DNA from: Plantago ovata
Taxonomy: Eukaryota > Streptophyta > Magnoliopsida > Lamiales > Plantaginaceae
DNA: 64,000 nucleotides
Reading direction: 5' to 3'
NCBI GenBank assembly: GCA_028274465.1
Contig: CM051456.1
Location: 97,865,050-97,929,049 of the forward strand
How positions within the stretch are numbered: the stretch's first letter is position 1; each line of letters begins with the position of its first letter. The notes beneath the pieces are model-generated. The model made no database searches and had not been told where the DNA came from. It saw nothing but the letters and a program-made list of their open reading frames with translations. Made by a program: the position numbers and the translations under genes. Positions 21,227 to 31,300 of this stretch are shown piece by piece.

Positions 21227-21803
21227 TCGCGATTCTACGAAGATTGACAACCTTCGTCGGTAACATTGTATCTCACGATTTTTCTATTTATATTTATATC
21301 TTTCAACATGTTTTCATTCAATCTTGCTTTGATTTCTGTTGATAGCATGACATCTATGAGTAGCTAAATCTATCGTTGGTGATAGTATGTGATTTCTTAG
21401 TTAGGGTTCTTAATTATGCATGATGGCGGTAATGCGAATCAGACTTTGAGTTATTGCTTTATTTCTTTGATCTATCTAAGCCCTCTATCTTCGTAGTGTT
21501 GAATTGAACGGAACACATTGGACAATTCATGTTCTTAGATTTCTATGCAAAACGATCGGGTACTTCATGCATGATTATTAACCTGCTATGCTTTGAATGA
21601 TCATACTATCACTAACTTCCATTATCTTTGATAAGAAAAATCTGTGCTAAGTCGTTTGTTGAGTTTATAGTTTAAGTTAAATTAGATAAAGCTAGTTATA
21701 GTCCTTAGAGATCGACACTCAAGGTTATTTTACTGCTACACTACGGTTTTCGTTGTAGTTGTGAATTGCCTTTGGCTAAAAACAAATTTATTTGATTAAT
21801 TGA
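21227..21803 (+). repeat. G1 3' LTR, second part, truncated
   Basis: It resumes the G1 LTR after the TGAGT duplication. It is an inverse, diverged match to G2 9,827-10,560 (shared pieces: CTACGGTTTTCGTTGTAGTTGT, CCTTTGGCTAAA, AAATTTATTTGATT). The last 30 or so bases expected of the LTR (…CGCTCGGAGCACGACATCCGCGCG…) are missing, and sequence switches at about 21,800 to the end of a SIRE-like LTR. Confidence 0.8.
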
Positions 21804-22074
21804 ATCTATCTGTACACTGTCACTCTGCTCACTTGCTGAAACTAGCACTTACTGAGAAGCACTTATTGTATAAAGACTTTCGCACTCTATTTTTAAGTAC
21901 CAGTAATACCAGTTGCTGAAAAGTAACTAGTACTTGCTGACAAAGTTAAGTATCAGCAAACTCATTACTGAAAAGTAATAAGCCCTAGCTGAGAAAGTTT
22001 TTAAACGACGAAAGTTTGAAAAGACTATTCACCCCCCCCCTCTAGTCTTTTCTTGTTGTTTAAAGGGACCAACA
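21804..22074 (+). repeat. S1 5' LTR remnant
   Basis: It starts at ATCTATCTGTACACTG and ends GGGACCAACA; it matches 34,753-35,024 and includes the C10 run typical of the LTR end (22,031-22,040). Confidence 0.88.
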
Positions 22075-22076
22075 AG

Positions 22077-22088
22077 TGGTATCAGAGC
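22077..22088 (+). promoter_or_regulatory. S1 primer binding site, initiator tRNA-Met
   Basis: TGGTATCAGAGC two bases after the LTR end; same primer class as C1. Confidence 0.93.
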
Positions 22089-22186
22089 TGGAGGTTCTTT
22101 AACCTTCAGCACTGAACCTAGATCCCCTTAGGTGCTTTCCGTAAATCACTCTCACTTGATCAGTTTGGTAGTCTTTTGCTGAAAGG

Positions 22187-24609
22187 ATGTCTTTTGGAGA
22201 CACTCCCTTGCTGAAGCTGGAAAACTATGAACAATGGCGAAACAACATGATGTTACATCTTGAGGCCATTAGTGATGAAATGGTCACTGTCATAAATGAT
22301 GGACCCATCAAGATCACTAAACTTGAGAGAAGCTTTCCTCACAAAACCACGGATCCCACTGGTAAGGAAACTATCTAAGGAGAATCGGTTGACATCGCCG
22401 TTCCAAACCAAGAAAGGAATGGACTTCCGACGATGCGAAGAGATTCCGTCTTGATGGTCAAGCAAGAAACATCATCATTCGATCAACTTCGGATACTATA
22501 CAGTGCAAACTGTGGGGTCCCAAAACTTCTAAGGAAGCAAGGAAAACCAAGGATCTGATAAAACCAAGGAAAACAAACCCTCGAAGTTCTGAAGTTCAAG
22601 TTCCAGAACTTTAAACAAGGTACAAATGAGTCACTGGAAGACTTGGACTTCAGATTCACAACTCTAGTAAGTGAGATGGCTTCCTTAGGAGTTGGAAATC
22701 TTTACTCAGATTCTGAGAAGGTGAAAACCATTATCAGAAGTCTGAAACAAGAATGGATCCATACTCAGAATTTCTACTATAATCAAGGAATGCCAAACAT
22801 CACACCTACAGAGTTGTTCTCTCATCTTGCTACTGTCAACTACGAGACAAAGCAAAGAGAAAATGTGTTTGCTAAAAAATCGCAAAACATTGCTCTTGCT
22901 GCAAAGCCGTCATCTTCTGAAAAGAAGAATGATAAAGAGCCTGCTGATGAAAATGCTTTAGTTGTTAAAAACATGAAGAAATTCATCAGTAAGGAACTTG
23001 AAAGGCGAAAAGCAAAAGAGAAGCTGAAAAAGCATCTTGGTAACAACTACCATAAATACAAGAATGAGGCTAGCTCGCTGAACAAGCAGGCTCACAAGCA
23101 AATTCCTCTGAAGAACCAGCAGTTGGAAATGATCTCTGCTTTTACTGCAAAAAGCCTGGACACTTCAAAGAAAATTGTTCTTTGCTGAAAGGTAAATCTG
23201 CTCAAAAGAAGAAGAAGTTCAAAAGGGCTTTTATTGCTGAAGAAAAGAAGAAGCTTCAAGCAAAAATCGATGCGTTGTGCATTGATACCAGCTCCGAAGA
23301 CAGTGAGGTAGAAAGCTCAGACACTGAAGAAGAAGAAGCCACTCTTGACGTAGAGATCGGCAAGGAAGTTTGTGGAATAGCTATGGAAGCTTATCCAGAT
23401 GTGTCAAACTACGAATTCTGCCTCATGGCCGGTCAGGTAAACAGTCCTACCTCTGACTCTGACTCAGAAAGTGAAGATGAGATTGACCTTGGTAGAATTC
23501 AAGGAGAAATTGAAAGATTTGAGAAAATTCTGAGCAAACAGAAAGAGAAACTACAGAATGATGAAACTCTGACCAAGCAAACTACTGAAAAGTACGTATT
23601 GCGGAAAGAAGAGTCAGAAAAGAAAGATGCTGAAATATTGCATCTCAAGAAGTTGATTGTTGAAGCTACAGAGAAGAATTCTCAAATGGCAATATAATTG
23701 GAAGAATATCAGTCCTCAATTCTAAAGTTACTTGCTGAAATACAAGAAATAAAAAAGATGAAAATCAATTTCAAATCTTATGTTGATGCAAGTAATACGC
23801 TAACTGAACTAAACTCTTATCTGAGAGATCCATCTCAGAAAGAAGGTTTAGGTGCAACGTATGAAGGTGATGACGTAATAATCTTAAGTAAAGATAAATC
23901 ACCAATTACCTTTGTATGTGCAACTGATAGTGGTCAACCAGAACTCTATCAGATTGGTCAATCTAAGGTTGCTGAAAAATGCAATCAAGTACCTACGGCC
24001 ATAAAGCCCGCTGTTGCTACTCAAAGTAACAAGACTTTAAAAGGAAAACAGGTTGCTGAAAAGCAAACTGTTAAGAAAAAGGATGATGTAAAGCATTCCG
24101 CCAAACAAGTTGCTGAAAAGCAATTTGTTAAGTCAAAAGGCAAGATTACCAAAAGTAATCAGAAGACCTTTGCTAACAAACCTGAATCAAGTAAGGTTGC
24201 TGAGACAAAAGCTCAGCATTCTCAAAAAAGTGGACTCGGTTTCAAAACCAAGCAAAGTCAACTTTTTCATGAGTATAAGCAAAGTCAGCAAAGCTACTTC
24301 AAAGAGATGAATAAAACCAAGCCTAAGAGTTCTGACAAAACTCAAAACGCTAGGGCTAGAAGGAACCTTGCCAGAAAAGAACTTACTGAAAAGTATGTTC
24401 AACAAAAAGGTCAACCGAGCAAGACACCACATCAGAAAGTGGATTTGATCAGCATGAATCAAAAGTATTTCGGCTCAAAACCTCCTAGTTCCTCAGCAAG
24501 TAGAAACCAAGTCAAAGTTGAAAAACTTAAGACTTGGGTTTCCACTGGACGCATTCTTGAACATGTTAATGGACATCCAATATTGGATAATTTACTTGTT
24601 TACTCTTGA
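22187..24609 (+). pseudogene. S1 gag
   Basis: MSFGDTPLLKLENYEQWRNN starts a copia gag. In-frame TAA at 22,376-22,378 and at least one frameshift follow; the conserved EWTSDDAKRFRLDGQARNII stretch (22,411 onward) is in another frame. Residues from 22,643 (LEDLDFRFTTLVSEMASLGV) form the UBN2 middle. The zinc knuckle CFYCKKPGHFKENC is at 23,137-23,178. A lysine-rich and acidic tail runs to 24,609 with one more TAA at 23,695-23,697; this part contains coiled-coil-like stretches and many GCTGAAA codons. Long gag tails are usual in SIRE-group elements. Confidence 0.85.
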
Positions 24610-24621
24610 TTGTGCAGACTT

Positions 24622-25849
24622 CAGCCACGGAGACAAACAATACAATCTGGCACTTTGACAGTGGTTGTGGAAAGCACATGACGGGCAACAAGAATAACCT
24701 TATAAACTATAGACGGTGGTCTAAAGGTCCAACAATAGGTTTGCTGGTGGAGGCCTTGGTTCTACAAAAGGTTATGGTGACGTGAAGTTAGGATGCATTA
24801 CCATTTCGGGAGTTCTTTATGTTAAAAATCTTAAGTTTAACCTTTTCAGCATGAGTCAGTTCGCTGATAAAGGATATTTCATCAAAATCAAAAGTGATGA
24901 ATGTAAACTTATAGACTTTGAGACAAAGAAGGTTATTATGGTTGCTAGAAGATCAGGAGGCTTGTACACTGTAGATTGGTCTTCAACAATCGTTGAAAAA
25001 TGCCTTGTCTCAGATCATGATTTCCTTGCTGAAAAAGCATGGTTATGGCATAAACGAACAAGTCACCTAAACTTCAAGACGCTGAATAAGCTGTCTAAAA
25101 AGGCACTTGTAGTTGGATTACCTAAGGTCACTTTCAAGAAGGATGGTGTTTGCAATGAATGTCAGTAAGGAAAGCAAACCAAATCTTCTTTTAAGAACAA
25201 GGCAGTAACGTCAACTACAAAACCTTTACAACTCTTGCACATGGACTTGTTTGAATCTTCTTCAACAAGCTATGCTGGTAAGAAGTATGGTCTGGTGGTG
25301 GTCGATGACTATTCAAGATTCACTTGGGTAGTATTTATCAAGCACAAGTCTGAAACAAGGACTGAAATACCTAACTTGCTGAATAAGCTTGAAGTCATGA
25401 AAAATGACAAGGTAAAAGTCATAAGAACATACCATGGTACTGAGTTTGTGAACCAGTACATAACTGAGTATTGCACTTCAAAAGGCTTACAACATCAGTT
25501 ATCCTCAGTAAGGACACCACAACAAAACGGTGTTGCTGAAAGGAAGAATCGCACCCTAAAAGAAGCTGCAAGAACAATGCTTGCTGACACTAAAATAAGT
25601 GAAGCTTACCGGGTTGAACCGATTAATACCGTCTGCTATACTCAAAACAGATGTTTGATTACTAAGGAATACAACAAAACTCCCTATGAGTTGTTTGTTG
25701 GAAGACCTCCTAACATCACCAATCTAAGAGTATTTGGTTGTAAGTGTTTTGTTCTTAATAATGGTAGAGAATACCTAAGAACATTTCAACCAAAGGCAGT
25801 TTTGTTGTATCTGCTACTCATGGACTTGCTGAAGAAGCAAATTTCGTAG
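24622..25849 (+). pseudogene. S1 protease, pre-integrase and integrase
   Basis: WHFDSGCGKHMTG (24,648 onward) is the protease with an intact DSG triad. A frameshift precedes 24,782, where the protease continues into the gag_pre-integrase domain (WLWHKRTSHLNFKTL, ending CNECQ then TAA at 25,166-25,168). The integrase core follows: D in HMDLFESS and E in GVAERKNR are kept, but the middle catalytic position, normally D in an R-S/T-D-H/N-G context, is Y (IRTYHGTEF, codon 25,430-25,432). This change alone would abolish strand transfer. The frame ends at 25,849 well short of a normal integrase C-terminus. Confidence 0.87.
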
Positions 25850-25868
25850 AAGTAGAAGCTTTGTTCTC

Positions 25869-27419
25869 TTGTTTGTTTCAGAAATTGAACCCAAGACCAT
25901 AGAAGAAGCTTTAAAGCATTCTGAACGGATCAAGGCAATGCAAGAAGAACTGGATCAATTTGAAAGGAACAAAGTTTGGAAACTTGTACCCCTTGTTGAA
26001 GGCAAGAAAGCAATTGGTACAAAGTGGGTGTTCAGAAACAAGCTGAGTGAGTCTGGTGAAGTAACAAGGAACAAAGTACGTTTAGTTGCTCAAGGTTACT
26101 GTCAGACTGAAGGATTGGACTATGATGAGTCTTATGCACCAGTTGCAAGATTGGATGCAATTAGAATTTTCTTGGCCTTTGCTGCTCACAATGACTTCAT
26201 TGTTTATCAAATGGATGTTAAAAGTGCATTCTTAAATGGTGAACTTGCTGAAGAAGTCTATTTGGAACAACCCACTGGCTTTGAACTTCCCTCAGAAACC
26301 AAGATGGTATACAAGCTTCAGAAAGTTGTATATGGTCTAAAGCAAGCACCAAGAGCTTGGTATGATACCTTAGCTAAGTTCTTGCTGGATAATGGTTTCA
26401 AGAAAGGTAAAGTTGACAAAACTTTGTTTACCATGAACCATGATGGTATAATGCTCTTAGTTCAGATTTATGTGGATGACATAATATTTGGATCTAAGGA
26501 CAAGCAACTTTGTGATGATTTTGCCAAACTCACGACAGACAAGTTTGAAATGATTATGATGGGTAAATTGAATTATTTCATAGGATTGCAAGTCAAGCAA
26601 CTCAATGATGGAATATTCATAAATCAAGCAAAGTATGCAAAGGAAATGCTCATAAAGTTTAGGATCAAAGAGAAAGAAAAACTTGAAAAGATCCCTATGA
26701 GTGTTGGTACCAAATTGGGCTATACTAAAGAAGATAAATGTGTTGAAGAACACAAGTAAAGGAAGCTCATTGGTGCCTTGTTGTATTTAACAGCAAGTAG
26801 ACCTGACATTCAGTATGCTGTTTGTGTGTGTGCAAGATTCCAATCTGATCCAAGAGAATCACACTACAAAAAGGCACTTAAGATACTGAAATATGTCAAA
26901 GGTACAGTCAATGTTGGATTATGGTATCCTAAAGATTCTGGACTAGAATTGGTTGGTTATTCTGATGCTGATCATGGAGGATCAACTCTTGATAGAGAAA
27001 GTACTTCTGGAACTTGTCAGTTGCTAGGTACTAGATTAATATCATGGTTCAGCAAGAAGCAAACCTGTGTTGCCAATTCATCTACTGAATCTGAGTACAT
27101 TGCGGCTGGTTGTTGCAGAGCTCAAATCCTATGGATTCAGCAACAATTAAGAGATTATGGTATTTCTGCAAAGAAAACACCAATCTTTTGTGATAATACA
27201 AGTGTTATTGCTATCAAGCAAAATCCTAAGTTCCACTCAAGGACAAAGCACATTGATATTAGACATCATTTCATTAGAGATCATGTGGAAAAGGAGACAT
27301 TGAGGTTGTAAAAGTAGGTACTAATGATCAACTTGCTGACATCTTTACTAAGCCCCTACCAGATAATAGATTCGCAATGCTAAGGTATAACCTTGGATTG
27401 ATTGAACTACCTCAATAGT
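25869..27419 (+). pseudogene. S1 reverse transcriptase and RNase H
   Basis: RVT_2 reverse transcriptase with [53 protein letters not shown] and YVDD (about 26,470). In-frame TAA at 26,757-26,759 separates it from the connection/RNase H part (LIGALLYLTASRPDIQYAV, SDADHGG, SSTESEYIAAGCC, IFCDN). A one-base shift near 27,300 precedes the C-terminal ADIFTKPLPDNRF, which ends in TAG at 27,417-27,419. The domains and order are typical of the SIRE group. Confidence 0.9.
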
Positions 27420-28238
27420 AAGGGATACAATTGGCAGATTGCTGAAACAAGCATTCAGCAAGTCAAAGTATGCTTACATGTATAAAGCCCCTTCCACTGA
27501 TTTCCTCTAAAAGAAATGATTGTTCACTACATGATTGCTGAAACAGGCATTCAGCAAGTAATTCCTTCAAAACGGGTATTTGTTAGGAAACTTGATCACT
27601 TGCTGAGACGGGCACTTAGTAAGAGAAAAACTGTAAGGATTGCTGAAACGAGCATTCAGACAATCAAAGATACTGAAATAGGTATTCAAGTATCAAAGGA
27701 AAAACCTGAGACGGGAACTCAGCAAAGAGCAAGAACACTTCTCAAATTTTACCAAAGGATATATCAATATAAAAAGAATTTGCTGAGACGGGAACTCAGA
27801 AATGTCTTTTGACTTAAGGAAGTATGAGATATTTGACTAAGGGGGAACTTTCAACAAATACAAGGCTTGTTACCTAAAAAGGTAAGTACCAAAGTCAATT
27901 TGTCCAAAATTACTGAAAAGATTCTCATTTACTTCAGCAAGCAATTAGCGCTGTGGTAAAAAGGATCAAATCCCGTGAATCAAGGTAAAATCAATTTGTG
28001 ACGTTAATTGTGGCACAGATAAACTCGGTGTTAATCATGACATGAAACACAATCGTGGCCATTGATTTAAAGTAGTTTTTTATCTAACGGTTAATATCAC
28101 AAAGAGAAAGTGTGCTCTGACGGTTTTTGTTAGTGGACCACTACGCATTTAATGCAAAGGCTCCACTAACGCAGTTGAATCTCTATTTTACCCTTGCTGA
28201 GAACTCAAAACCGTTGAGCTTCTTGCACAACAGAGATA
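27420..28238 (+). repeat. S1 spacer with repeated GCTGAA...TTCAGC hairpins
   Basis: Between pol and the post-pol reading frame there is no gene. About six related units occur at 27,440-27,800: GCTGAAACAAGCATTCAGC (27,441-27,459), GCTGAAACAGGCATTCAGC (about 27,537-27,555), then diverged forms with GCTGAGACGGGCACTTAG, GCTGAAACGAGCATTCAGA, CCTGAGACGGGAACTCAGC and GCTGAGACGGGAACTCAG. Each is a short inverted repeat. Confidence 0.8.
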
Positions 28239-28239
28239 C

Positions 28240-28247
28240 TATATAAA
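28240..28247 (+). promoter_or_regulatory. Candidate TATA box for the S1 post-pol ORF
   Basis: TATATAAA lies about 140 bases before the ATG at 28,389, with an A-rich leader downstream (CAAAGAGTTAGAGAAAG). The LTR's own TATA box at 34,117-34,125 has the related form CTATAAATA. Confidence 0.45.
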
Positions 28248-28388
28248 CAAAGAGTTAGAGAAAGACAAAATTCTTTAACTCACATTTCCTTTCTGTGCAA
28301 ATTTTTATAGCATGTGCCCTGAATTCACTGTACCTCCGGTCAAAAAGCAAGTTAATATTTTTCGTACATTTCTACCGCTATATAAGAA

Positions 28389-31300
28389 ATGGCTCCAAAG
28401 AGACAGTCCTCCAAGACCTCAAAGTCATCGAAAGCTGATAGTGCTGGGAAAAGCACTACTCCGGTTGAAACTCCGGCAACCAACACAGTGAAAATTGTGT
28501 TGAAAAACGACCGAATAACGGAGAGACCCATGTCGCCTGCATATCTTGACACTGCAAAGTGTGAACAGATGATACAATGGGGCGGATTCGCCAAAGAAAA
28601 GTATATAAGATACTTTTATGAACAAGAATTAGATGAAGAAAATGAAGAGGCACTAAATTTGATAAGTCAACAAGGGCTTCTTCTCTTCATAACTGCTCAC
28701 TCTAAGAAAGTGAGTATGTTAGATGCTATGGAATTTTCAACTGGGCTAAGTACATTTTTAACAGACTTGTTGATTGTGTTACTAAATTCAAGGTAAAGGT
28801 TGAAGACAACACAGTCTCACCTACCTTCCCAGTAATGTATGGACTGAAAAAATATGCTATATCCTTGAACACTTCAGGATTCAGCTGAGAAACCCATTGC
28901 CGATTAAGAAATCAGTATGCAATGTGGGAAGATCCTTCTACAAGAAGAATGGGCCTAAGCTTGCTGACAAGAAGTCAAAGAAGACAACAGCTGCAAATGT
29001 TGTCAGTGTTGTCAGCAAGACATGTATCCAACAGCTGCAAATGTTGCTGAGACTGAAAATCAGTCCATGAATGCAACTGCTGCAGATGGTGATCAACAAG
29101 GTAAGTACAACAGCCGTTGCTGAAAATGCAACAGCTGCAAATGTTGCTGCTGGAGCCTCCGCGGTTGCTGAAACTAATGCAACCAAGGAAAAATCTAAGA
29201 AGAAAAAGAGGAAAGCTGATGATGACACTCAAACTGCAGCGTCATCAGCTGACCCTATTTCTAAGAAGAAACGGACAAAGACTTACCCAAGAAAGAAAAC
29301 AATGGCTCGTAAGACCATTCCAGTTGTCCATGATCTTTCGGATGATGCTCCAGGAGTTGCTGAAACACAAGCCACTCCAGTAGATGTTGTTGAAGTGTTT
29401 GCAGAAGCCTTCAACAATGTTGAAGTGTTTGCAAAAGCCTTCAACAATCAACTTAACGTTGATACATCTGCTGAAATATGACCACAAGGCAGTGGAAATG
29501 AAATTCCTGCCCCGATCCCAGATATCTACATTACAGATAATCCCAATGACTATCCTCTGGAACCAGCAAGTGATATTGCTGCTGATCTGAGAAACGCAAC
29601 ACTTGCTGATAATGCTGCTCAAAAGATGGTTGCTGAACAAGCAACTCATCAAGTTGTTGAAACTGCAATTGCTAAAGAACCAGTTTTTGAGACTGCAATG
29701 GTTCAAGTCCCAGAGGTTGCTGAAACACCACAAGAGACACTATTCGACGACGCGTCTCGTGATGCTGAGAATATTGGAACTAGTTCACCAAAAACATCCA
29801 TTGACAAAGTTCAGCTGGTGCTGACAGAACTAAGCCAGCAAATGGATTTGGAGATTGATGACAACTCCAACAAGTCAATAGATTTGTTCATGACTAGCAG
29901 TGAACTTAAACGTCAAGATGTCTCTGCTCAACTTGTCAATTCAGAGACAAGGGAGATTGTTGAATCTGCAAAGCCTTCTCAAATAGAGCAAGAAAAGAAG
30001 TCTGCTGAAGAACAAGTCCCAGATAATGAAGATGTTGTCATTGCTGAAAGGACTGAGTCACCACCTGCCCTTCCTCAGCAGGTAGTTAACTCAGACATAA
30101 GCAAAACTTCAATATCTGAAACTATATCTTTTGCTGATATTATTGTTTCCTTACAGACTTCTCAAGATACAAGTCAGAAGATTGCTGAAACTTCTGCACC
30201 AGAATCCACAACTCCTGTTCAGCAGGTAGATAAAGTTTTTGGTAATTCAACTAAGTTTGACAACTTAGTACTTGTATCTAACTTAAAATTATTTCAAGAT
30301 GAACAATTCAAGGATGCTTCTCAAGCTCCTGAAGCAATGGAAATAGTGCCAGCACAACAAAGTGTGCAACATGAGCTTGCTGAACTTCAGCAGGTAAATC
30401 ATGTTCCAGTTTTAGACTCTAAAACTATTTTCCAAAACCTTCCTAAACTTAATTTTACTCTTTTTCAGGCTCAAAAGGAGACCACTGAAGTGGTTCACAT
30501 CACTGAAGATTTGGAAGTAAGTTCAGAAGAACTTTACTCGAACTTCAAGATAACTACCTTGACCAGAGTTGCTAAATCTGTCAGCAACTGGCAAAGGTAC
30601 AGAAGGATGGATTTCTCTGACCTTCACCTTCATCTGTCCAATGAGAAAAAGAGACTCTCTTTACTGAGACTCGAGACATTTGTACATTCTATACTTCCAG
30701 AAGAGTTGACGTATTCTCAGCTAATGAGCTCCAGTCTGATTGCTCTAATCAGAGAGAATATGAAAGCTAAATTCAAGAGTGCCTCTCCAGCTGAACAAGC
30801 TGTGATGCTCAAGGGTTCTTTTGTACCCGTGGTGGCTGATCCCCACAAAATCAATGAGGAAGAGGAAGTAACTAGCGCAGCTATGTACAAACATCTTGAG
30901 TTAGTCATACTAACGGATGATGATGAAGAAGAAGAGGATGAAAATATCCCAAAAGATCCAAGTGATGATGAAGGAAAAGATTCCAAGGAAAAAAAGGATG
31001 ATGATGATGATAATCAAGGTCCTAGTCCTGATGCTGGTGGAGTTAAGCTGACAGTTGCTGAGACTGAACATCAAGATACTGAAAATCAGCAAGCTGACCA
31101 AACTACCAGTCAGCATCAAGAATCCACTCCTGCTCCTGCTGAGACAAGTACTCAAGCAACTGAACAAGTTGTTGAAACTGAAGAAGAGTACGCCAGAAAG
31201 TGTGTTGAAATGAAATTAGGCAAAAATAAGCTTTCTGATGCCGAGTTAACTTTACTCGATGCCAAGGTCACTGAACCAAACCTTGATGATGAAGATTATC

